DNA from: Hypomesus transpacificus
Taxonomy: Eukaryota; Chordata; Actinopteri; Osmeriformes; Osmeridae
DNA length: 64,000 nucleotides
Assembly (NCBI RefSeq): GCF_021917145.1
Contig: NC_061065.1
Coordinates: 14,494,924 to 14,558,923 of the forward strand
Direction: 5' to 3'
A model generated the notes under the pieces. It saw only the letters and a program-made list of their open reading frames with translations, was not told where the DNA came from and did not search any database. Made by a program: the position numbers and the translations under genes. This document shows, one piece after another, positions 1-11,400 of the stretch (within the stretch, counting starts at the first letter, position 1; each line of letters begins with the position of its first letter).

Positions 1-1385
1 TCCCCTCCTCCCTCCTCCCCTCCTCCCTCCTCTCCCAACAGGGTCATCACTTGTGTCCGTCTCAGGAGTCTGGATGTCCGATTAGCAACACTGCATCATC
101 TGACATCCCATAATATCCAACTGGTGGCGACTGCAAGCTGAACCTCTATGCGCCCGTGTAGAAAATACAGCTTTATCTGAACTGTCTATACCTACAATGA
201 CGATGTCGAAACATCACACCACAGTATCTGACCTCTTCATGTGTCATCACTGATGGATTTAGTTTTCAGCCTGTTCAGCGTTGACTCGAGCCTTGAGAAC
301 TCCCAGGTACAGCCCATGACCGGTGCATTCCCAAAGAGGAAGACATGTCTTCCCGCCTCTCTGTCATCCATCAATAGTTTTTCAATATTTTCAAGTCACG
401 CCATCGCCTATGATTCACTGTAAGCTCCGTTTACCGGCTCATATATTCAACCGTGGGGATCAATCTCTGCCTTGTTATTCCAGACAACCCACTCTACATA
501 TCACACACACGACACATCAATCAATATACCACCTCCTACCCATAATCACCGCATATAGGCCCCCTCCCCCGCTGGTCCTTCACTGTCCCTGTGCTTGGAG
601 ACAAACCCCCCCACCCACGCAGCACCGGGAAGAGAACACGCAGCACTGCCTTGGCTTGTTATGAGTGTGATGAAAATGTACTTGATGTCGAAGTGGAGGA
701 GCTTGGCTCAATCATGGATGATCCGATTAGCATTTTATTCCAGCTTCCTGACCTTTCTGTTGGCTTTTCCAGCAAATATCAACAGCCTCATTTCAAGGAA
801 ATGACGAGACGAGATTGACGTCATGCCTACAGTTCACACCATAGATAGGAGAATCATGACTAGAGAAATACCTCTTCTTAGGAGCACAGCTAACGGCATC
901 TGACTATGCAGGGGAGGGGGGGGGGGAAGGTGTTCAGCTTTGTTTCTGCTGAGTCCCTGAACATGATATTGGGAACAATCCTCCCAAAATAAAGGCAATG
1001 ACTCAGCGTGTCTCTCTGATGGTGTGGAGGGAGGGGAGCGGGGAGGACAAGAGAGATGAAGGTGGGGAGAGAGAGGATGGCAGAATCACAACTGCCGCAG
1101 CTAAAGGTCATGACCTTCAGAGCATGTAGGCCACACCTGTGTGAACCCACATCGAAGTTACAAATTACACACAAACACATCAGGTGAATAGAAATTGGGG
1201 GTGGGCGAAAAAAATGATTCACATATGAATTGCGATTCACAATTTATTTATTTATTGGTATGATTAGAAGGCAGAGTATTCTATTTTATAACTTGCCATT
1301 AGAAGAAACAAAACGTATGTTGTCCTTTGGCATTTAAAAGTGTAAGGCATAAGGGCAATTACACTGTCTTGTAGAAAGTAACTTT

Positions 1386-1475
1386 GCAGGAACCCTCTGT
1401 GGCTCAGTGGGTAAGCATGTGTACCATTGAATCTACTGCCTAACATGGTAACCCTGGTGCAAATCTCATCAAACC
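1386..1475 (+). repeat. tRNA-derived SINE fragment
   Basis: The segment has an A-box-like stretch (gtggctcagtgggtaag) and, about 55 bases further on, a degenerate B-box-like stretch (ggtgcaaatctc). That spacing is as expected for a tRNA-derived SINE head or tRNA pseudogene. Decay of the B box argues against a functional tRNA gene. Confidence 0.5.
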
Positions 1476-1540
1476 AATTCATTTAACTGATATCAGTTTA
1501 GTAATATGTGTTATTTCCAAGTATATAGAAGGGGGACCCT

Positions 1541-1610
1541 GTTGTGTTGTGGGTTGAGAATAATAGTGTAAACCACAACGACCTGGGCTCAAATCCAGCA
1601 CAGAGTATAG
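1541..1610 (+). repeat. tRNA-like SINE fragment
   Basis: A B-box-like sequence (gggctcaaatccagc) lies downstream of a weak A-box-like segment. It resembles the neighbouring tRNA-like units but is more degraded, so it is probably the head of an old SINE. Confidence 0.35.
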
Positions 1611-1795
1611 TTCCAAACATCCGTGGGCCCAGATCCCTGTACCCACAGCACACTCCCCAACTGTCCAGATCCACCCCTCCCAACTGTCCCTCCGGGAAAG
1701 GCTCAACCAAAAGTCTAAAAATGAATTTACCTTGTATCAGTTTTTTATAAATCGAGTTGTATTTATAAATCAAAGAGCAAAAATGTAGCTGTAAT

Positions 1796-1870
1796 AAGAG
1801 CCTTCAGCCAGATTTGAACACAAGACCCCTCTCACAACAGCCCACATCCTTAACCACTGAGCTGTCAGGA
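1796..1870 (-). repeat. tRNA-like SINE fragment, reverse orientation
   Basis: On the minus strand this reads with an A-box-like stretch (agctcagtggttaagg) followed by a B-box-like stretch (gtgttcaaatctgg), at tRNA-like spacing. No cloverleaf good enough for a functional tRNA was found. Confidence 0.5.
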
Positions 1871-1955
1871 ATCATAACAATCTCCACTTAACGTTTAAAT
1901 TTGACATTGAATTATCTAGTTGTAAGAACCTGCAGAGTTGGGGTGTCAGCAAGGC

Positions 1956-2042
1956 TCCCCTGTTAGCTCACTGGGTTAGTGTGCATGCTCTGAAAGCTGG
2001 GGCAGTACCGTAACAGTCTGGGTTCAAATCCAGCCTTCACCA
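1956..2042 (+). repeat. tRNA-derived SINE head with perfect B box
   Basis: The unit has the A-box-like ttagctcactgggttag and a perfect B box (ggttcaaatcc) about 50 bases later. The long spacer between the boxes and the lack of a clean acceptor stem favour a SINE head over a working tRNA gene. Confidence 0.55.
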
Positions 2043-2732
2043 TTTTCTGTATGTTTTCCTCCCTCCATTCTTTTCCTGTCACACTTCAATTAAATGTCCA
2101 ATACAGCATGTCAAACTGTGTCATGTCCATGGAAGTACACAGAGCAAAAAGATTCCCAACCCTAATGGAAATAGTTGAGTAAATATATTCATCTTGTTAT
2201 TCTTCATTCACAACATGATTTAGACATATCCTTTAAATATTTCAGTGTGGATACACCCACAATACATTGCTTACAATAGACAATCTGTTTTATGTTTACA
2301 TATAATTATGATAAAGGAATATAAAAGGTACCAATTAAATTGTTGGCATATCTATCAATAAGAAAATAGATAAACATTCATTATGACATAGGCACACATT
2401 AACAGTGCATTTTGATGTGTATGACTGGTCACTAATAAAGTAGTAGCGGTGTCCATAGTCAAAGTGCATTATGTAAATTTGACATAAAGATTTGCGTAAT
2501 TGTTTAACTGACCATTTAGTTAGTTAAGGCTTACACACGATCTAAAAACAAGCCGTCCCTTTAATAATCTTCACATTCAAAGCATAAAAAAATAAAATAA
2601 AACATGTCACTTTTTTCTCTATTTTCAGAAGTCACCTAACTTACATTGGAAAGGCACCTACGGTCCATCCTATTAAGCTGTAAACTCAATCCCACACCAG
2701 TGGAATGTAGGACCACAACCCGTCACCCCCCC

Positions 2733-4332
2733 CTACTCCCCATCTTCTTTCTTCAGGATCCAGACCTCGTTCGTGCGATTGGTCAGTTTGAAGGGGCTGT
2801 CGTAGCCAGCGACGTAGTATGGCGTTTCTTTGTAGGGCACGCCGTCCCTCTGAAGGCTCTCCACAAGTCTCAGAAGCTCCTCACGGCTCTTCTGTTCATT
2901 AGAGAAACCTCCGTAGGTCCTAGTCAAAGTTGTCAGGATTAGATACGTAGATCTTACTTCAGGAAGAAAAGGGTAAAGATACTACGAGCTCACGGTTACT
3001 TAAGTTTTGCACAAAGATTATTACTCGATTGAAGTTTTTTTTCCTCCACAGTGTTTTAGAAGGCACTATGATCTCATTCAATGTACACCTTACAAAGTGT
3101 TTTTCTTGGTCATGTCTGTTGGAGCACAGAGAAGCCTTCCCCCTCAGGTGTCCTGGTGTTCTGCGTACCTGACGTAGGCAGTGAACGGCTTCCTGCTCTC
3201 CACGAAGATGTTCTCCAGGTCGGTGGGCCGGGGCGGGTCAGCCTGATGCTCCTCCGGGATGAAGAAAGACACGGTAAAGGAGGTCTCACACGCCGGGCCG
3301 GCCCCGGGGTTCACCAAACACGACACGGGGGCCGTCATTTCCACCTTCACGTCTAGAACACAAGAGAAACACACATTTAAGGACTGCTTGAATTGATTAT
3401 TAGAGAGGGCGGGTGTAGCTTGGTAGTTTGAGCACTTGGAACTGCAGAACTGGCATGTTCAAAGCCCCCTGTGCTGTACGTTGCTGAGGATAAAAGTGTC
3501 TGCTAAATGAAATGACGATTTATTCATTACATGCTCACGACCAACAAGTAGGTCATATGTAGTGAATGCATTTTAAATGTGAAACTGATCGACCCTAGAC
3601 CTAGGGAATAGCAAAGGGGACAGAGACACCAACAAAACATATCTTCCAAAGCGTAATGATAGGATATCAAATTCTCTACAAGAGACATTGATTACTACAT
3701 TGTCCATTCGGGAAAGTATCCCACTCTAACCAGATGGTGAAAGAGTTAAATCTGTGACACTTTCCATAAAAATGACTTGCAAAACAACTCACATGTTCAA
3801 AGTTATACATTGTAAGAGACCCAATCAACTCTCATAGTAAATTAAATGACCAGTGTACTTCCAGGCACTTTTGAACTTGAAATGATTGTCTCACTGGGGT
3901 TTTAACTTAAATTTTATGATGACATAAAACTAGCATGATTGCCCTTTCCTTCCTCATACAAAATCATCCACTCATATTAGCTTGTGTTGTGTAAAAGAGT
4001 AGGCTACATACTCTTTTCGTTGCTGCCTTGGATGAAGCGAAAGAGACGTTTAAAGCCAGTGCTCATTGCTGCACCTTGCTGCATGCCCTCGACAGTGGTG
4101 CTGACCCAGTTGGTGGCATGATAGGTACGGACTTCATAGTCCTGTCCCTAAAACACACATTTATAAACACATAAACATGGGGGTAGGCAAACAATCAAAG
4201 CCTTGGGCAACGTTGTAATTGCTTCTTTTATTGGCCTAAAACGAACGCTTACTGTACCTTACTCTCCTCCGCAGTAAACTTTGGGGTTTGTAGACCAGAA
4301 GAGAAAAGAACTTGTCCAACCGCCTTTAGCAT
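2733..4332 (-). CDS. hebp2: SOUL-family heme-binding protein (HEBP2-like)
   Basis: Four coding exons on the minus strand: 4258-4332, 4012-4147, 3169-3352 and 2733-2919, all with GT-AG introns, giving 193 aa (human HEBP2 is about 205). The protein starts MLKAVGQVLFSS, carries the family's VRTYHATNWVSTTVEG segment in exon 2 and the PGAGPACE and SFFIPEEHQ segments in exon 3. It ends with GGFSNEQKS, then SPFKLTNRTNEVWILKK in exon 4. These are hallmarks of SOUL domains, small cytosolic proteins that bind tetrapyrroles or act in cell-death signalling. The haem ligand is not certain from sequence, and HEBP2 proteins often lack the ligating histidine. It sits about 1.1 kb downstream of kif25 on the same strand. 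Fish have several soul paralogues, so the exact symbol is less certain than the family. Confidence 0.88.
3408..3516 (+). repeat. SINE with conserved fish tail, in hebp2-like intron
   Basis: A tRNA-like head (ggtgtagcttggtagtttgag, then atgttcaaagcccc) is followed by a tail with ggataaaagtgtctgctaaatga. That tail is widespread at the 3' ends of teleost V-SINE-type elements and their partner LINEs. The element lies in the intron between exons 2 and 3 of the hebp2-like gene. Confidence 0.65.
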
Positions 4333-5406
4333 TTTTCTGTATTCAGAAAGGGGATTAGAAATTCATTAATGTAGATCTGTAGTATGTCATAGCTATCTAG
4401 AGCTGTAGCTATCCATACAGCGTTAACATATAAATTCCTTGAAAGGCGCAGCAGCTAGTATACATAACTAGTCTTGCAACTCATTCAATGCAGGAAAACA
4501 AATATTCTGGATGTGTTATCCAACTGAACGAGCCAGCTAGCAACAGTGGTGCTAGCTACATTTTCAGTCCTTCCACGAATTTGTTGCAAAATGTCTAGCT
4601 CCCACAACTGTGCTTAACTTGCCATACACACACATTTTATAAGTAAATAGTATTTAGTTACCTTTGAATAAGGTTGATGAAGGTTAGTGTAGGTGTCTCT
4701 AGCAGTTTACGTATAATGTCTTTTGTAACATGTGTTTGAGCGTAATACGTCAGGTGCTTAGACACTGCTGCTGTTGATTGGTCATCGAGGCTATTGGATA
4801 ACGAAAAGTCATTCATATTTATAAATTGCGTAATGGTGTATTCGTAAAAAAATAAGAATCCACACAAAACACCAAGACGATGGTTTGTAATAAAGGCATT
4901 GTATTGTTAATAAGCACTGACATTAATTAATAGCAACTCAAAATCAACTAAAACATATTTAAAAAGTATTTTTTAATTGCAAATATTGCATTGCCAAACA
5001 AAAGTAAAAACATCCCTTGACTTGATGAAACAATACTTGGTCAAGCTGCCTCAACATGAGATTCAGTGAATGTTGAAAACCTGCAGCACTAAAAATATGA
5101 CCATATAATAATACATGTATGAGATACATTTGTTATACATAATTAACCATTTTAAGTCCTATTTGAATTCACATACATTCAGCCACAAATTATTTAGCAA
5201 TACTGGCACTTTCATTGCTCTGTTACAAGAGTTCCTATCACCCCCCCTCCCTGCAATATCTGTCCCTCCCTCCATCTCATCCTTATATTCCTCTATCCTT
5301 ACTTTATACCGTCCATTGCCCTTCATATCCTTCCATATCTTCTCCCCTTCATCTCAATATGGCCTCTCTCCCTATATCTCTCTATCTTGTCTTCATCCCC
5401 CCTGGT
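4333..5406. other. Intergenic between hebp2-like and kif25
   Basis: This 1.1-kb spacer separates two minus-strand genes. It must hold the hebp2-like promoter, directly right of 4332, and the kif25 3' UTR, left of 5442. There is no TATA box at a convincing distance. The stretch 5240-5400 is pyrimidine-rich on the plus strand. No additional gene is visible. Confidence 0.5.
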
Positions 5407-5476
5407 TCACTTCAGCTTGAGGGCAGTGCTCTTCCTGTGGGTCACTTCAGTTTGAGGGCAGTGCTCTTCCTGTGAG
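5407..5476. repeat. 35-bp tandem duplication across the kif25 stop codon
   Basis: Two adjacent 35-bp copies (5407-5441 and 5442-5476) differ at about two positions. The right copy encodes the last codons and stop codon of kif25. The left copy, just 3' of the stop, repeats the same coding-like sequence as 3' UTR. Confidence 0.85.
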
Positions 5477-8400
5477 GGATGTCTTTCTGGACCTGGCGTG
5501 CTCTGGAGCCAAAGCCCAGGGACTGCAAGGACTCGGTCAGGAAGCGCTGTGTCGGGGACACGCACAGCATCACCAGCAGCTTGGAGTCGCCACCTAGTGG
5601 AGCCACAAAACAGATGAGAACAGAGGAGGTTAGCCAAGGCCTGTCGCAACTGACTTTAAATAATTCAAGATGATAAGAGTCTTAATAATTCACCAAACAC
5701 ATTCATGCAACGTGTCGTTTTTTGTGCTTCAAAATAACCTCAACGCACAAAGTATATGAACGGCCAGTTTCCTGTCTGATGTTCAGAAACAACCCATTGG
5801 GAATGGTAGGAGTGGCCTGGTCCCAGTCTCAAGGGGCCTGGTGTGTGGATACTTGGTCATTTGTGGTTGTGTGTGTCTGTTTACACCTTTACACAGCTGT
5901 GTGAGCCTCACCTATGGCGTCCTGCAGCAGATGGGTGAGCTTGCTGTTTCTGTAGGGGACGTGGGGTCTCCGCTCAGCCAGGGCTCCCAGCACGTCAGAC
6001 AAGGCCGACAGGCTGCGGTTGATACATGACGTCTCCCACAGGGCAGCGCCAGTTACCCCCGACATTCCTACATGAACACAGACAGACGCAGCATCCCCTG
6101 AGTGTGACTGTGAGTGTCATTCACTGACAGTGTGAGTGTGCACGTGTAGCATGAGTGTGTGTGTGTCTGTGTCAGTCTTACCCACACACTCGCTGCCAGC
6201 CAGGTCCACTAGCTGCAGTTTTGTCTTAAAGGGCGCCTGAGCAAGGCTAGTTCTGGGGGAGGGGCATGGGGACTGGTAGGGGGAGTGGCATGGAGAGGAG
6301 GTGGAGCTAGCGGAACGCTCGTCCGGTGAGCGGGCGCTGGGGTTGGCACGGCGACAGCGTGGACTCCACCACTCCTTCTGTTGGGTTCGCTGCATGTCCT
6401 TCTTGGCATTTTGTAACCTGCGGGCTGACAGGAACATCACCAAGGTTACTCACCACAGCGATATGACAGACACACACATGGCCATGACACAGACAGATGT
6501 CACCAACAACTGATGTCTACATGAGGGACGTGCTCGTTTGGTTTTCTGAATTCTTGTGTCTGCTAAGGTGTAACTGTAACTGTGAGTGTAAGTGTGTGTA
6601 TGCCTAAGTTTGTGTGTGTGTGTGCGTGTCCACCTAGGTTTGTCTGTGTGTGTCCACCTAGGTGTGTGTGTGTGTCTCACCCAGGGCCAGAGCGTTGGGG
6701 CTCTTGGAGGAGACCGTGAGGGTGACCACGAGGTGTGAGCGTGAAGAGTCTCGGTGCACCAGGGTGGGGCAGCGCGTCCTCAGCTTCAACACGGAGCTCA
6801 TCAGCTGCATGACGTCTGCCGAGCTACGCACCAACCTGGAACAGGGCGGCAGGCCGTCAGCCAACACACACACACACCTGAGCAGACTCAAACTCACACA
6901 CTCTCACACACACACACTCCCTTACATGCACTGTTGCCATCCTGTTCCTCTGAGAGTCACCCCACCCACACCCACACACACACACAGCGGTAGTGGACTC
7001 ACTCGTAGGTGAGGCAGGGAACCTCGCTGGTCCCTGTGCTGGTGGTGAAGATGTCCCTCCTAACCCCCGTGGGGAGCCCCTCCTCGTCCTTCGCCAGCAA
7101 GTCAAACACCTCATTGTTGTAGACCTCCACCACCGACACCTCCACCATGTGGCTTTCCGGAGGCTTCTCTGAGATCAGCCTGTCCCACGCACACACAAAT
7201 ACAGATGCACACACACACAGAAACAGATATATACACACACGAGCAAGATGCACACAAACAGATACACGTGCACACAAACAGATACACATACAGATACACC
7301 AACACAGGTCAGGTCAGCATGCCATCTCACTGACAGGGCATAAGGTTAACCTAACCTCTCTCTCTCTCTCTCTGTCTGTCTCTCACCTGAAGAGCTCCCA
7401 GGCAGCTTTGGGGATGATGCCCTGCCCAGCTTCTGTCTCCAGTCCTGAGGGGCTCTCTGGCTGGGAGCCAATCATGGTGTGTGTCTTCCCACTGCCTGTC
7501 TGTCCGTATGCCATTATACACACGTTATACCTGAAAATGTTGACCCCAGAAAAAGGTCTTCAATTGTTCAATGATGTGTTTTCATTCCAGGGCTTTCATT
7601 GCAATCGTGTTGTTTTACAGGGTAACATGATGCTGTATTTCCCTCTTGTGCTCTCTAATCCTGTGTAATTACTTTGAGTACTGCAAGCTTCGGTTCTATT
7701 GCTAATCAATAAATACGGTAAGTCTTTATTTTTCTCAAGGGCAACTGCATGTGGGTACTTTCATTTACAGTCCAGACTGCTCTCTGTTTGACTCCAATGA
7801 GGTTGGCAGTGGTCCACTTACCCGTCCAGAAGGGATGTAAGGAGGGGCTTCACTTCCTCAAACACAGCATCCTGGGAGTCCTCTGGTCCATGCACCCTGT
7901 CAATCAAAATGACCATGATGACAGATTCATTCCAGACTGTTCATTTGATTTCATATACTACTGAAATCAACAACACTCATTTACTGTAGTGTTAAATGTT
8001 GAGTTATGTTGAGTTATTACAGTTGACAGTTATGAAACATACCTCTCAAACTCAAACATCTTATTGAGGACTGGGTTCCCCATTTTAGTACAGTTCACAA
8101 TGACTGTGTCCTAGGGTGTAAGGGGGAAAAAAGCATATATCTTATGCACTATTTGTACTTTGTGTGCCTACTAAAAGAATGTATATAAACAGATGAGGCC
8201 ATTTCAAGCTTGACTCAAGCTTTCAAACTTGCTGAATCAGCAGCAGGTATAAACTCACATCATTAACAGCCTGGACCACCTCCTCTGCTGAAGCACACCT
8301 GAACAGGAAAGTTACACCAACTGGTTTGAGACAACCTGGTCACTGATAAATATACAGTACTATAATAATACGCAGTTCAGGTACCAGAAAAGCGGTAACT

Positions 8401-11400
8401 ACTTTACCCTAATGCTAACGTAGACATCTGTCCATTGTCAAAAGGAAGAATCGGGCGCACTCTGCAGTGAACCCTGATGTTTCCCCTGAGCTCCTATGAG
8501 AGAGAAGGAGGGAGAGAGAGAGGAGGGAGAGAGAGAAGGAGGGAGAGAGAGAAGGAGGGAGAGAGAGAAGGAGGGAGAGAGAGAAGGAGGGAGAGAGAGA
8601 AGAGGGAGCGAGAGAAGGAGGAAGAGAGAGAAGGAGGGAACGAGAGAAGGAGGGAGCGAGAGAAGGAGGGAGGGAGAGAAGGAGGGAGAGAGAGAAGGAG
8701 GGAGAGAGAGAGGAGGGAGAGAGAGAAGGAGGGAGAGAGAGAGGAGGGAGCGAGAGAAGGAGGGAGAGAGAGAGGAGGGAGCGAGAGAAGGAGGGAGAGA
8801 GAGAAGGAGGGAGAGAGAGAGAGAAGGAGGGAGAGAGAGAAGAGGGAGCGAGAGAAGGAGGGAGCGAGAGAAGGAGGGAGAGAGAGAAGGAAGGAGAGAG
8901 AGAGGAGGGAGCGAGAGAAGGAGGGAGAGAGAGAAGGAGGGAGAGAGAGAAGGAGGGAGCGAGAGAAGGAGGGAGAGAGAGAAGGAGGGAGAGAGAGAAG
9001 GAGGGAGAGAGAGAAGAGGGAGCGAGAGAAGGAGGGAGCGAGAGAAGGAGGGAGAGAGAGAAGGAGGGAGAGAGAGAGGAGGGAGCGAGAGATGGAGGGA
9101 GAGAGAGAAGGAGGGAGAGAGAGAAGGAGCGGTTAACAGACCCATGTGTGTGACTCACTAAGTAACAGATCCTTCCAGAGGCACAAACTCTTCCTCACCA
9201 CCAGGGTGTTGTGAAGTATTCTTCTCCTCAGCCTCTCTGTCTTGCAGCGCTCCTTCTCTTCCTCTAGGGAGCGCTCCAGAGCCTCTACACGCGCTTGCAA
9301 ACCTAGAAATACAAAGAATAAACAGATTCTGTTTATTGCATATATTGTATTATTTTGTATACAAATAAAAATATTGTATCTCACACATATATAATGACAA
9401 TGTTGGGAATGTGTGGCATTCTGTCCTGAAATAAACATCAAGTAAACTGTGAGGGAAATAACTATAATGCAAACTTAATGTGACATTCTGTGAGTCATCT
9501 TAGAATCTGGAGACTTTAGCTGGTGGCTTAAAACAATCCCCAGTAGATAGGACGAGTCCGTTACATCACAAAAACAAGAGGATTTGCTCCTCAAATATTC
9601 ATCCTTTTATTGTCTGTGACTTCCCAATGCTACTGTCGTGCCATGTCAAGCTGTGCCATGCTGTAACCGTGCCAACAGTGGCCAACGCTCTCAGGTAAAG
9701 ACCTTTTGACCCTGGGCCAGATCTTAATCCCTTCACAAACACATGTATGAACATGCACTCTCACCTACACACACACAGAAATACACCATGGCGTGCAAGG
9801 AAGTAAAATATATTCTAGGCTTTCACAGTGAGGATGCATGAATCAAGCAGGCTTAAAGAAAATGCCGACCAACTCCATCAAAACTCAACAAGGGATTATA
9901 TGAATGTCTGATTTCAGAAGGCTTTAGGACCACGCCCATCTGACATCCATCGACAACTGAAGATGGCCTGCCCACAACTTGCCACTGCTACACGCAGCTA
10001 ATAGAGGCAAAGGCTAATAGGCCTGTCTGCGACACCAAAGTGGCACACATACACTGGCCCTCAGACTCCTAGAGACAGAAGTATACAGAGTTTGCTCATT
10101 ATGATGTACAGTATAAGTTATGACTCAAGCCACCAGAGCTGAGCATGCTCTCCCTCCAGAGGACTACACCAGCACGTGATTGGCTGCTGTAAGTTGTTGT
10201 TTGGATAGGGGCTCAGACTTCCAGACCCGCTGTGTCGGTGAGGGCCTCATTTACTAACATTGTGACCGCAGCTTAATCTGCGCCTTTGCCCAACCGCAAA
10301 TAGCGCAGGGTGTATTTCCACATTTTGCGTGGTATTTATCAAACCAGATCCTCGTTGGGTAATCAGTGCCTTACTCCGCCCTTCAGCGCGCCATTAAAAG
10401 ACGGGAGAAATCACTAGTTTACGCCTGAAATGGGCGCAAACCTGTTAGTAAATGAGGCCCTGAATGTTTCCTCGCTGTCAGCAACCTAGAGCATCTCAGG
10501 GTGTAGCATTCACTGAGGACCAAAGAGCTTTGTGTTTCTTGTTGAGCTGTTCCTAGTTCTGTTTATTGAAGCCCTGGTGGAAAGGACATTTTACTATTTT
10601 AACATCATTCACTTAAATTCACCTTAATGGATTAACCACTGGAGACCAAAATGTCACATTACATGAAAAGTCTTTCACCTCACCTGACCTGCTGTACGTA
10701 TAGACTCACCGTGTGATTGGCAGACAGGCGCACACACACAGAATGCTACACACACACTCTCATGGTTAGGCTCAGGTACTCTGTGCTGACCCAGGGGCTG
10801 TCCCACAATTCACAGACTACACAGTCCGACCATGTGACACCTGCCTCACTGAGCCTGTGTCACCAAGGCAACCAAGTGACGCAGGGCACAGGACACGACA
10901 CATGACCTTGGAGAACCCGGCTGACAGGAGACTTATCAGAGGGGGAGTGCCGAGGAGGGGAGGGAGGGAGGGGAGGAGTTAGAGGGGGAGAGGGAGGATA
11001 ATCTCTCCAGCAACCAGCCTTTAAGCCCATGGCAAAACACTCGACATGAGATTCTTCTGAATGGAGAGACAGGGTTGGAAAGGTGGGGGAGGGATAGAGA
11101 GATAAAGAAAGAGAGGGTGACAGAGACCAAGAGAAAAAGAGGAGTGGGGGATAAGGAGATAGGGGATAGAGGAAAAAGAGAAAGGAAGCAAAAGAAAAAG
11201 AGAGATCGAGTGAGGTGGAGAGGAGTTTCAGGTGAAAGGCAGCGAGAGATATTAAAGAACCCAGACAAAAACACATCAGAATCAAATCATGAAGTTGGAC
11301 AAAGGGTGGAAAATTAAGAGAAAGACTAGCTCATAGATTGAGGATCTGACTATCTTCACACACTAACTTCAAATGGTCACTTTCTTAGTCAAACACTTCC

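Larger units (their letters stand above)
1..2732. other. Intergenic, SINE-rich, no supported gene
   Basis: This stretch lies downstream of the hebp2-like gene. It opens with a (TCCTCCC)-type pyrimidine run at 1-40. It contains four tRNA-like segments at 1386-2040, listed separately, and otherwise AT-rich unique-looking DNA. An open frame at about 650-818 has a plausible acidic composition but no convincing splice sites or recognisable homology. I do not call it a gene. Confidence 0.6.

Noticed and set aside
591-818. Open frame with acidic, non-repetitive composition (ECDENVLDVEVEELG...)
   Set aside because: No convincing acceptor, promoter or known homology; 75 codons can occur by chance. 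It could be a lost exon or transposon piece but is not supported.
1956-2042. Possible functional tRNA gene
   Set aside because: A perfect B box is present, but the inter-box spacing and poor acceptor-stem pairing fit a SINE head better.
8415-9161. Several 219-247 codon open frames on both strands
   Set aside because: They come entirely from the GA-rich minisatellite (Arg/Glu/Gly or Ser/Leu/Pro repeats).
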